Shown piece after piece: positions 55,717 through 64,000 of a DNA stretch of 64,000 nucleotides; within the stretch, counting starts at the first letter, position 1; each line of letters begins with the position of its first letter. The notes beneath the pieces are model-generated. The model was given only the letters and a program-made list of their open reading frames with translations. It was not told the origin of the DNA and did not search any database. Both the position numbers and the translations under genes were made by a program. The DNA lies in contig NW_003314430.1 in the NCBI RefSeq assembly GCF_000143415.4, positions 110,620 to 174,619 on the forward strand, written 5' to 3'. The stretch comes from Selaginella moellendorffii (lineage: Eukaryota > Streptophyta > Lycopodiopsida > Selaginellales > Selaginellaceae).

Positions 55717-57599
55717 TTACTTGAAACTATGATACTTCTCAGCCTTCTCGATGGCACGCGGCTGTTGCTTGTGCTTCTCGACTCTGGCTGCTCGACTAAA
55801 GGCCACGGCTCGTTTCCCTCGCTCAAAAAGAGCTGCCATCTTTCATGCTCAATCCTGAAGAAAGATTAAACAGCTTAAGAACCGGAAAGATAGAAAATTT
55901 AGGAGAAAACTCACCCGGATGCTCCCTCGGATCTGCGACTTTTCCTGGCCTCAGCTTCCCTCTCCTGCCTCTCTCGCTGATTCCTCTTTACCTCGTCTTG
56001 CTGCTTTCGCAGCTCCTCTTTTTTCCGCTGCTCCTGGGAGACATGGCCTTTAGTACACACGAAAGACAAGAATAAACACCGCCTTGCCTGTTCCTCTAGC
56101 AGCTTTCTCGTTGCCTCCCGAATCTGTCGGTTCTTTTCCTCAACAAGCTTCAAAGCGGCCTCTTCTTCCCGCTTCCGTCGCTCCTATGCACACACGAAAA
56201 ACAAAAGAAAATTCAAGGACGTGGAGAAAGAAAAGAAGAAAAGAAGACGACGAACCTCTTCTAATCGCCGCTGTTCTTCCAAGATCCGAAGCTGCTGCAA
56301 TCGCTCCTCCTCTTCCTCGTTTCGCCGCCGCTCCTCCTCTTCCCTAACACCACACCAGTTTCCTCGCGTCAAGCCGCACACACCATTTGCAAAACCTGAA
56401 CATCCAGTCAGCTTAGCAAACACTAACTACGGCAATCCGGCTATGGTCTGTCTCACCTTTGAGCTTGCTCAGCAGCTCTGGCTAACCTTTCCGCTTCCTC
56501 GGCCGCCGCCGTTCGCATCTCCTCCGCCAGCCGCTCTTCTTCTGCGAGCCTAGCCTCCTCAGCAAGTCTAGCCTCTTCCGCTCTCCTAGCCTCCTCTGCC
56601 TTTCGTGCTTCCTCGGCTTTTCTCTGTTGCTCCGCCACCTTCTGTGCTTGAGCTAGCCGAGCGTCGTTCGCAAGCTTCAGTGCGTGTTCTTTATCAAAAC
56701 GCCGCTTTCGTATGTTCATAGGACTGAAGAACAAGCTATTGTCCCACTCCAACAGATAATTGGCTTTGAAACTTGAACCGTCCTGCGTATACCACCGTGA
56801 GTACCAACGACAAGAGGTTACTAAGAAGTCTCACCTTTTGCATTGAGCGGCCACACAGTGCCTCCACTGCGTTGTAAAATCCAGAATACTTTTCATATTG
56901 GATCCATACGTTGCACTGTAGCGATGAAGTTTTCCCAGTGTCACTCTCGTTCACAATCTCCAAGTTTCTGCAAAGAAGAAGATTAGAACCGGTTGTAGAA
57001 CAATAGACTACGACCAACCTGAGTTTCCCAAACTTGGAGAAGACTGTGTGAGTTACTAGCACAGATGCTTGAGTAGAAACGCGTGGCTCAGCAAACCACC
57101 GAGAAGGCAGTCCCTTTAAAACCAAAGTATCTGGAAAGTTGGAGCTATGATCTGAAAGAAACCGAAAAGAATAGATCAAGAATCCTCCAAACAACTGAGA
57201 GAACTTACCAGAAACATCACTGCCAAAGACCGTCTCCCACGAAGATCGCAATGCCGCAAAGCTATCCTTCTCATCGAACTGGACACCACAACGCAGCTTG
57301 GCTCCACCGATGATAAACTCGACACCATCAAGAGCTCCAACACAGCTCTTCCTAGCAAGCTCCACTTGAGAATCCCACACAAAGAGCTCCCAAGTCACTG
57401 CCTCCTCCTCCACTCTACACTTGACAAGATCCTTCTCTCCAAGCTCCACTTTCAAGCTCTTCCTCACGACACTCCTCACCCATTCCTTGAGCAGCCACTC
57501 ATCGATGTGCTTCACAGCGGATCTCCCAAGCCGCCGAAAGACGAGGAACAATCTCACCCGCGGTAGCAGCGCCAAGCCGTGCTCCAAGCGCTCCGCCAT
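55717..57599 (-). CDS. AKAP17A/XE7-like RNA-binding protein with charged coiled coil
   Basis: Human AKAP17A is a nuclear splicing-factor-associated protein; the plant homologue role is inferred. The N-terminus (MAERLEHGLALLPRVRLF...) begins at 57599. The family core is PDTLVLKGLPSRWFAEP, VLVTHTVFSKFGKLRNLEIV, VWIQYEKYSGFYNAVEALCGRSMQK and LEWDNSLFFSPMNIRKR, an RRM-like fold. A long Glu/Arg/Ala coiled coil follows (EEARRAEEARLAEEARLAEE..., REEEERRRNEEEEERLQQL, EQRKKEELRKQQDEVKRNQRERQE). Oddity: the natural last-exon frame (AALFERGKRAVAFSRAARVEKHKQQPRAIEKAEKYHSFK, stop at 55717) is out of phase with the preceding exon, because this copy carries about 11 extra nt after the acceptor at about 55855. 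The real C-terminus is thus uncertain. Confidence 0.78.
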
Positions 57600-57653
57600 G
57601 GCTCTCTCCTCGCTCGATCAATCCCTAGCCAAGTAGGGCAAAATAAAAGCCCT
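57600..57653. promoter_or_regulatory. 54-bp spacer between divergent AKAP17A-like and PPR start codons
   Basis: The two start codons are 54 bp apart with no room for two separate promoters. Transcription starts must lie within the spacer or overlap the opposing gene. No TATA is visible. Confidence 0.6.
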
Positions 57654-59660
57654 ATGAGAAGAACTCCCGGCAATGAATCGAATCGATTGAAGCAGGAGCT
57701 CGCGTGCTTGATCAAGAGCTGTGGCGAATCCCGCGATTTGGATCGCGCGCGCCAGGCCCTCGGGGCAATCGGGTCGACCGCTCACAAGCACAATCGCTGC
57801 CTCGCCAATCTGGCCGTGGAGATGTTTGGCAAATGCGGCAGCGTGGACGATGCCCAGGCCACATTCGATAGCATCGCGGACCCAAACCTCTTCTCCTGGA
57901 ACATCCTCACGAGAGCTTATGCCCTAAATGGGCATCTGGAGAAAGCCAAGGAGATCTTCGATCGAATGCCCTCACGAGACGAGATAACTTGGACAGATCT
58001 AATCCGGGCGTTTGGCGATCATGGAGTGATCGAGCAAGCTAGAAATATCTTCGACCGAATGCCCAGATGGGACGTAGTAGCGGCGACGTGCTTGCTCACC
58101 GCAAATGCCCAAGCTGGGCATTTAAAATGTTTGAAGTGTTTGTTTGATTCTTTGCCCCGCAGAGACATCGTGTCTTGGAACGCCACTCTCGCCGGCTATA
58201 GATCAAATGGCTGCGTCGCCGAATCGATGGAGCTCCTCGCAAGGATGCCGCAGCACAATGCCTTGTCGTGCACTGCCGCGATCGCGGCATGCGCCGAGAA
58301 TCATCGCCTGGACGACGCTAGGGTTCTATTTGATCGAATGCCATTCGCGACGGCGCTGGCATCCACGATCCTCGTCTCGTCCTACGCGCAGGCCGGGCGG
58401 ATCGACGATTCCAAGAGCGTCTTCGATCGATTGGAGGCCCGGACGGTGGTGTCGTGGAACGCGATCTTCAATGCCTACATCCACACGGGGCGATTCGCCG
58501 ATGCCAAGAGGGCTTTCGATCGAATGCCAGCGCGGGACGCGATCTCCTGGAACGCGATGATCGCAGGCTACTCCCAGTATGGATTTCTCGAGGAATGCGT
58601 AGATCTCTTCCACGCAAGCCCCCATTCCAGTGTGGTTTCCTGGACGGCTATGGTGGTCGCGTGTGCCGAGGGCGGGCAGCTCGATCGCGCAGAGCAGGCA
58701 TTCCGATCGATGCCAGCGCGCGATATCGTCGCCTGGAATGCGATCGCGGCGGCGATGTTCGCTGGAGGGGATCTGGAGCGCGCGAGATCGGCAGTGGATC
58801 GGATGCCCAGGCACAACGTCTCGACCTGGAACGCGATCGTCACGGGCTACGCTCTCGCCGGGGATCCCATCCAAGCCAAGGCGATCTTCGATGCGATACG
58901 ATGCCGGAATTCCTTCTCCTGGAGCGCTCTCCTCCAGTCATCCTCTCACGACCTCGATCTCTCTCGCGCGCTCTTCGATCGCATCCCAGCGAGGGATCCA
59001 GCGTCCTGGAACGCGATAATCTTCGCGCACGCCCGGCTGGGGCATCTGGATCGAGCAAAGGCGCTGTTCGATTCAATGCCGGGGGAGGACTCCGCGATCG
59101 CAGCCTGGACTTCGATGGTCACGGCGTACGCGCGAGCCGGGCGAGTGGATCTAGCAAAGGAGCTCTTCGATCGATCGAGGGTGCCAAGCCCAGTTCTTTG
59201 CAATGCGATGATCGCAGCATATGCCCAGAATGGGCATCACCGGGAGGTGTTCCAAGGGCTTGTGGAGATGAGCTTGCGAGGGATTAGGGCAGACACCATC
59301 ACATTCGTTCTCCTCCTCATGGCGTGCAGCCATCGCGGCCTCGCAGACAAGAGCCGCGATTTCTTCGTGGCTATGGTGGCGGATTACGGCGTGGCGCCCT
59401 GCTCGGAGCATTACAACTGCGTGGTGGACGCGCTAGGGCGATCTGGGCGTGTTCTTGAGGCGGAGGATCTCGTCGCAGCGATGCCAATCTTGCCGCACAG
59501 CACTGCTTGCAGATCGCTCCTTGGCGCTTGCCGGATCCACGGCGAGATGGAAATGGGGCAGCGCGCGGCGCGCGGGGTGATTGGATTGGAGGAATCGTCC
59601 GGGGTTTCATCCGACTTCGTGCTCCTCTCAAATATCTATAGCGCTCTTCATTGGCAGTGA
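57654..59660 (+). CDS. Pentatricopeptide repeat protein, SS-type tandem repeats with short E-like end
   Basis: Single exon, 668 residues. From about residue 60 it is built of about 15 tandem 31-residue repeats of the pattern ..A..IFDRMP.RD..SWNA.I.AYA..G.. This is the S/SS-type array typical of editing-class PPR genes of lycophytes. It then has L2/S2-like repeats (TITFVLLLMACSHRGL, HYNCVVDALGRSGRVLEAEDLVAAMP) and an E1-like end (CRSLLGACRIHGEMEMGQRAARGVI). It stops abruptly at LLSNIYSALHWQ, without E2, E+ or DYW. It would bind organelle RNA; a separate DYW partner would be needed for editing. No clear transit peptide was read. The ATG at 57654 is the first in frame. Confidence 0.9.
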   Translation: MRRTPGNESNRLKQELACLIKSCGESRDLDRARQALGAIGSTAHKHNRCLANLAVEMFGKCGSVDDAQATFDSIADPNLFSWNILTRAYALNGHLEKAKEIFDRMPSRDEITWTDLIRAFGDHGVIEQARNIFDRMPRWDVVAATCLLTANAQAGHLKCLKCLFDSLPRRDIVSWNATLAGYRSNGCVAESMELLARMPQHNALSCTAAIAACAENHRLDDARVLFDRMPFATALASTILVSSYAQAGRIDDSKSVFDRLEARTVVSWNAIFNAYIHTGRFADAKRAFDRMPARDAISWNAMIAGYSQYGFLEECVDLFHASPHSSVVSWTAMVVACAEGGQLDRAEQAFRSMPARDIVAWNAIAAAMFAGGDLERARSAVDRMPRHNVSTWNAIVTGYALAGDPIQAKAIFDAIRCRNSFSWSALLQSSSHDLDLSRALFDRIPARDPASWNAIIFAHARLGHLDRAKALFDSMPGEDSAIAAWTSMVTAYARAGRVDLAKELFDRSRVPSPVLCNAMIAAYAQNGHHREVFQGLVEMSLRGIRADTITFVLLLMACSHRGLADKSRDFFVAMVADYGVAPCSEHYNCVVDALGRSGRVLEAEDLVAAMPILPHSTACRSLLGACRIHGEMEMGQRAARGVIGLEESSGVSSDFVLLSNIYSALHWQ

Positions 59661-59816
59661 GGGTTTAGGGTTTTTGGGGATAGCGCTGGCAATAACAGTG
59701 AGTCGCGCTACGCCGGCTGTGTGATCTTGCACGGATGACATCGAGGAGGCCTATCGTCTCATTGTTCTCACGCTGGTAAGATTCTAGCCAAAGTTCTTAG
59801 TGTTCTTATTGTGTGC
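59661..59816. other. 3' flank of the PPR gene
   Basis: Contains gggtttagggttt near 59662 and an exon-like end before a gtaaga donor at about 59777. No gene assigned. Confidence 0.4.
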
Positions 59817-60640
59817 TTGGCAGACGCATCCGGAGTATAGGCCCAGTAAGAATGCGCACTTGGTTCCACCGTTTTGTGGATCGGACCTGGTGTTCAGCTC
59901 GAGGCAGTGGAGCAGCCATGTCGTTGGTAAGTGTACCGCTTTGTTTCCAAATGGTTCTCTCATTTTACTCTTTGTTCTAGGACGAGTAAGTCACTGGATG
60001 GCGATGACGATATTGCTCGTCCCGATTCGGAGCTTGTGTTGAAGAAGGAGCTTAGCTGGGCTGCGCATCTATCAGTACAGGTTTGTGTTTGTTTGTGGAC
60101 TTGCCGTTCTTACCAGGCGTGTTTATTTCCAACTCCGAAGGTATTTGGCTGTGCAAACTATGCGAGGTGCGTCAATCAGGTTCTCCAAGGCCTGGGGAGC
60201 AGGATGGTTTTGGATCCTAAGAGGTTTCTTTCAGCTATGGCTTAGATTGCCATTGCAATTTGAGGAGGCAGAGCTGAAGATGCTACATATCTGGTAAGCA
60301 TTGGTTTTGTTCGTGTTTCTTCAATCTGTGATTGCTTCCGGAGAGTCAGTAAACCGGTTTGTGATTCAATGGGGAATGGTGGCATATGTTTTGTACCCTT
60401 TGCGAGTATCATAAGATTGTCTTTACAGTCCACTTGTACCCAACTGAGGAGTATGGGACTCTAAACTACATAAACTCGTAACCAGCGGGGCGTGCCGCTC
60501 GACATCACGTATGTTTCACTGTATATTCATTCATTATCCGCGGGGATCCTTTCAGAGCACCACTCGTTGGATTGGAGAACCGTTAAAAGGCCCGCTATCC
60601 TCCATTCAAGTGTAAGTGCATAACACAAAGTGGCGATTTC
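59817..60640 (+). pseudogene. PRMT5 (SKB1) pseudogene, 5'- and 3'-truncated
   Basis: PRMT5 exons can be read with intact splice sites at first: THPEYRPSKNAHLVPPFCGSDLVFSSRQWSSHVV, then SKSLDGDDDIARPDSELVLKKELSWAAHLSVQ. Next come QACLFPTPK...CANYARCVNQVLQGL and LWLRLPLQFEEAELKML, then RWIGEPLKGPAILHSS near 60560. These follow PRMT5 order from the N-terminal TIM barrel. The catalytic SAM-binding domain is absent, frames break (for example in the CANYARC exon and after 60290) and no start exon is visible. Confidence 0.75.
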
Positions 60641-60953
60641 TAATAGCAGAGTCACGAGAGTCCGATTACAATGCTGTTTAATCGCTCAGTGCAGGTTTGC
60701 TGCCCGTGTTCCACAGTTGACCATTCAATACTTTCACAGGTCATTGAGTCATATCGTTCAGTTGGTGTGTTTGAGTAAGCCAGCAACGCTTTTTCTTCCA
60801 CGAATTGTGGTCAACCTTCTAGATCCTAGAAACAACTGATCCACTTTGATGAAGTGTACGCTATTCCACGTTAGTTTGCTTTATTTAGATAAATACCTTT
60901 TGGACGTTGGGTATATCAGTCACGCACGGACTAGGGTTTCCGTAATAGTCTAA

Positions 60954-61208
60954 ATGTCTCAAGCAGTGCTGTCGCTCCAGGGGAACCATGCAGAGCTCAC
61001 GCCCGCCCATGAAGGAGGCCCCACCCGAGAAGATTTCAAGAGGGCAAGTGGGATCAAACTGCGCTGCAAGACTTGTGGCGAGCCCTCCAGTTTTATTGAT
61101 TTTAACAATCACAAGATCACGCAGCCGCGATACAATTGTAAGGCCTGCCGTTTTACTGTCCAGTTAAGGGACGAGAATCTCTTGAGGGAGCTTCGTCTGA
61201 TCGATTAA
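60954..61208 (+). CDS. Miniature Dof-finger protein (84 residues)
   Basis: A single-exon frame whose residues 36-66 read LRCKTCGEPSSFIDFNNHKITQPRYNCKACR. This matches the Dof zinc finger around NN(Y/H)..xQPRYxCKACR, with Cys at 38, 41, 62 and 65. Spacing is CX2C-X20-CX2C, one residue shorter than the usual X21, and the downstream RYWTKGGxLRNVPVG stretch that completes the domain is replaced by RFTVQLRDENLLREL. DNA binding is therefore doubtful. Dof proteins are plant-specific transcription factors binding AAAG. It may be a truncated or decayed gene, or a small interfering-type protein. A tata word (gggtatatc) lies about 45 bp upstream. Confidence 0.6.
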   Translation: MSQAVLSLQGNHAELTPAHEGGPTREDFKRASGIKLRCKTCGEPSSFIDFNNHKITQPRYNCKACRFTVQLRDENLLRELRLID

Positions 61209-61331
61209 GTAAACCTTATAGACAAGATACGATGTTCCATGGGTATCTGCCCTAATTCCTATAAGTAAAGTATTGAAGCTATATAACATGAAATATCTTC
61301 TCGTTCTTGTTCTTTACCCAAAGCCACAAGC

Positions 61332-62302
61332 ATGCAGTGCGTCTTGAGAGGCGATTTCATGGCGGAGCTGGAGCTCGTCTTGTTAAAGCTGTCCGCGATC
61401 GATCTGTGCCAGGGGAGATGCGTGTGCCGCGAATGGCAACGAGCAATCGACGCTCCCAGCTTCCGGGGAGGGTACACGCGCTCCCATGGCTGCATTCCTC
61501 ACCTTTCCCTCAGGCTCGCCGAATCCCTCTTCGTCAAGCCAGTCGACAATTCCCCGCGCAGCGAGTGGCGCCTCTTCCAGACGCTCCCAGAGGCCATGAC
61601 CATCGCCAGCACCGACGCGGGCTTGCTGTGCCTGGCCACAGTTTAGGGACTTGGATCGGCCCTCCTCCATCTACATGTGGCGCTACAGCGATATCAACTC
61701 CTCCCCGGTGACAGTTCCGTTGCCACCAGTGCCCATCGACTGCATGGTGGTGTACAGCCGCGACAGGGATCGATCGACGCCACAGTTTCGCGTGGCTATC
61801 TTCGACAGGCCCTCGCTTCCGTAGACATGGGCTGTACCATTCACAACAACGGCTTCTATCCGATGTTGCATCACGGTGTGGCGGTGATCCTTTGCACGGA
61901 GACGTGGAGGGTCTTGCGATACAACATGTGGGACGGTTCGTGGAGCATTGCGGATCTTGACACCACCGAGTTGGAGTTGGGATCCAGGTGGGCGTTTGTG
62001 CTGTTGGATCCGGGCCGACTTTTCGTGCTGAGCGAGGACGACAATACGGAAGATTTGGAGGGACTGATCGTCGCAGAGATGCAGGGAGAGAAGTGGCAGG
62101 TCGCGTCGCGCTGTGACGAGCTTGGCAATGTGGAAGTGCGCGAGAACTTGATATGCACCGATGGGAGCAACAGGATATGGCTGGTCGACTCGGACTGCTC
62201 ACGCATCATGCACTTTGGAGTGGTTTCCAAGTGCTGGGCGGAGGTGGAGACACCACCAGACACTTTTAAAGGACACAAGGAACTCGCATGGTTCTCCTGT
62301 TA
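61332..62302 (+). pseudogene. F-box protein gene, frame-disrupted (possibly assembly error)
   Basis: The F-box is at the N-terminus (LELVLLKLSAIDLCQGRCVCREWQRAIDAPSF), then SEWRLFQTLPEAM and a TAG after CLAT at 61644. The continuing protein (FRDLDRPSSIYMWRYSDINSSPVTVP...VVYSRDRDRSTPQFRVAIF) is in the +1 frame until about 61822. After that the original frame resumes with MGCTIHNNGFYPMLHHGVAV, YNMWDGSWSIADLDTTELE, EMQGEKWQVASRCDELGNVEVRENLICTDGSNRIWLVD and ELAWFSC at 62302. No GT..AG intron explains it. Two compensating indels, in the genome or the assembly, fit. Relatives at 32.7, 47.5 and 49.0 kb are dead. Confidence 0.75.
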
Positions 62303-63400
62303 AGTAAGTAAGTAAGCTGTTCTTTCTTTCTCCCCGTTTTTTGTATGAGGTTTTTTCTCCAGGAATCGAAAACAGCGAAAGCGTGAGCATACCTGCATTA
62401 GATGACGTGCATTCTCTTCTGGCAGCACTCTATGCGGGTATACAAGTTGAGCGAAATTTATCTTCTGCCGACCGTCTCCTCTTTGCTGCAAAAGTTTTCT
62501 GTGTGGACCACCACTTTTTGTTCCATAAACCTAGCTTCGTTTGATCGTCTAGATCAACGTATAGTATCAATGTCTACTTTTTAAGCGGAAAAAAAGTATT
62601 ATTTAAGCATAACGGAAGTCAATTTCATTAATAAAATAAATAAAGCTTACCTTTTGCTTAACTTTTTTTATATCTATCAATGTAGATGAACACTAAGTAT
62701 GTGAAAAATATGTTAAAAGTTTTATTTTGACTTGCATCTGATTTGATATGCTAATATGGTGCCTCTTGTAGACCAAAGGCTACTTCTAAAGAATGTCAAC
62801 GTTAGTCACTGCTAGAGATGCACGTATTATGTTGTTTCATGGAGGCAGCCACGCGAGAACTGCACTGCATTGGAATGGCTTGTATCATGCAACAGGGATT
62901 TGCTTAATGAGAGCAGTTGACAACAGTTTTGGAATGTTGTGCAGGGATTGGATCATTGCAGTTTGTTGAGGCTGCAGGCATACACAATAGGCACCAAATT
63001 TCTCTCCATTGCAACATGCATTCACCTGCAGCACTTTGAGGAGTTTTGTAGGGTGGCAAGAGATGCCAAGGATGCCAACCTCTAGCACATGTTTGAACAA
63101 ATTGTGTTTATCATGATTCTACAACAATGAAGAGGAGCTGTAGGATAAGCTTTTGGCTGCCATATGCCACTCTAATGAATTTGTGCTCTCTATGGTATTG
63201 CAAAGCATGGGAATTTTTATACATATGTAAGTAACATATACATAGTTGTATGTAGCGCTCAAGAAACTTATGTATGTGTAAATGGTGGGTCAAAACATTT
63301 ATTTTCCAATCCACAAACAAGTGGAACTTTACATACTTATTTTCCACATGTTCCAGAACAACAAATTCAGTCAGGAGTAGCCAAGCCATGGGATCAGCGA
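62303..63400. other. AT-rich intergenic
   Basis: Begins with taagtaagtaagtaag and a short exon-like stretch. No recognisable gene. Confidence 0.45.
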
Positions 63401-63479
63401 GCTGGTTTTGCCTTGTGTTTCTTCACCTGCAGAATTCAGAAAACCTCTATTATAGTGGTTTAAGGTGCATTTCTTTCCA

Positions 63480-64000
63480 ATTAAAGGCAAACTTGAATAA
63501 AATATCCTTGAGGTGTTTGTCCTACACTTTGCAGACCACTTTGATTACCTCTGCACGTCTTAGAAATAATAGTACAAAGAGTACCATTTGTCTGTTCCAC
63601 TTGTCCATTATAACAAGGATAATATGGAGTAGATTTCCTGTGCTTCAAATATAAAGTTCAGTGAGTGCAGCTACCACTTCATTTAAGAAATAAAAACCTC
63701 TATCACTTACTAATTCCAAAGGACAACCAAACTGAGTAATAATTTACTCGTACAAAAACTCAACAACTTTTCTATCTATAACTTCCTTCAACACTTTTCC
63801 CTCTGCCCACTTGGTCACATAGTCAGTACAAACTAGCACGTACTTGCAATGAGTATGCTTGTTTGCTGGAAAAAGCCCAACAAAATCAACTCCCCGTTTC
63901 TCAAATGGCAATATTGGCAAAAGTGGCTACAACAGCATTATATCTCCTCTTGATAGTTTCCCAATCCTTTGCCATGGATCCTAACCTCTCACATACTTTG
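63480..64000 (-). mobile_element. Ty3/gypsy integrase fragment, cut by window end
   Basis: The minus strand reads GVDFVGLFPANKHTHCKYVLVCTDYVTKWAEG (integrase core start), IDRKVVEFLYE, QFGCPLELVSDRG (second catalytic Asp) and, in another frame, STPYYPCYNGQVEQTNGTL (catalytic Glu). A stop and a frame shift between them show decay. Upstream and downstream parts lie outside the window. Confidence 0.85.

Larger units (their letters stand above)
52900..56150. repeat. Tandem duplication block, copy B
   Basis: Second copy of 49840-52895. It holds a broken methyltransferase and merges at its right end into the complete AKAP17A-like gene. Confidence 0.85.

Noticed and set aside
58326-58874. Long frames antisense to, and in other frames of, the PPR gene
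   Set aside because: Repeat periodicity of the PPR array keeps other frames open; no domain.
1-64000. CRISPR arrays, bacterial operons or phage genes
   Set aside because: None seen; introns, tRNA types and gene families are eukaryotic and plant-like.

Overview
The window looks like nuclear DNA of a land plant. Genes are compact, with very short introns (about 50-110 bp, GT..AG) and GC-rich exons, set among AT-rich repeat tracts. The gene set is plant-typical: COBRA-like, PII-2-like LRR, PPR, Dof, PLAT, AVT1-type transporter and MiAMP1-type peptide. The tiny introns, an SS-type PPR gene and relics of others, and decayed LTR retroelements fit a lycophyte such as Selaginella. That assignment is inference, not a database match. 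A run of 102 N (40637-40738) marks an assembly gap.

Layout. 1-1900 is AT-rich repeat. 1.95-23.1 kb is a gene-dense arm: MiAMP1-like peptide, eIF3g (-), a GPI-anchored Cys-rich protein, tRNA-Arg(CCG) with a hairpin trailer, COBRA-like protein, AVT1-like transporter (-), tRNA-Ala(AGC) (-), a two-module AAA+ ATPase, aldo-keto reductase, N-acetylglucosamine kinase, a GH5 glucanase-like gene and an LRR protein. 23.5-33.2 kb mixes relics (a NOL10 fragment, half a tRNA-Asp, a dead SNF2 helicase, gypsy pol, PPR and F-box remnants) with a second, inverted GH5 gene and a DBP5-type RNA helicase. 33.2-37.3 kb holds a head-to-head pair of ribosome-biogenesis genes, NOL10/ENP2 (-) and BCP1/BCCIP (+), 39 bp apart.

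37.3-47.9 kb is almost entirely decayed repeats and retroelements, including a 5S-rRNA-like segment and a tandem exon-like unit. A small two-exon secreted PLAT-domain gene lies inside it (45460-45928). 48-57.6 kb holds a PP2C phosphatase, another F-box relic and a tandem duplication of about 3 kb that produced an intact and a broken methyltransferase. The block also includes the 3' end of an AKAP17A-like splicing-factor gene, which is complete on the far side. That gene is head-to-head (54 bp) with a PPR gene. The right end carries a truncated PRMT5 pseudogene, a miniature Dof-finger ORF, a frame-disrupted F-box gene and a gypsy integrase fragment.

There is no operon-like organisation. Functional themes are ribosome and translation factors (eIF3g, DBP5, NOL10, BCP1), cell wall and surface (COBRA-like, GH5 pair, GPI protein, LRR) and defence-type secreted proteins (MiAMP1-like, PLAT).
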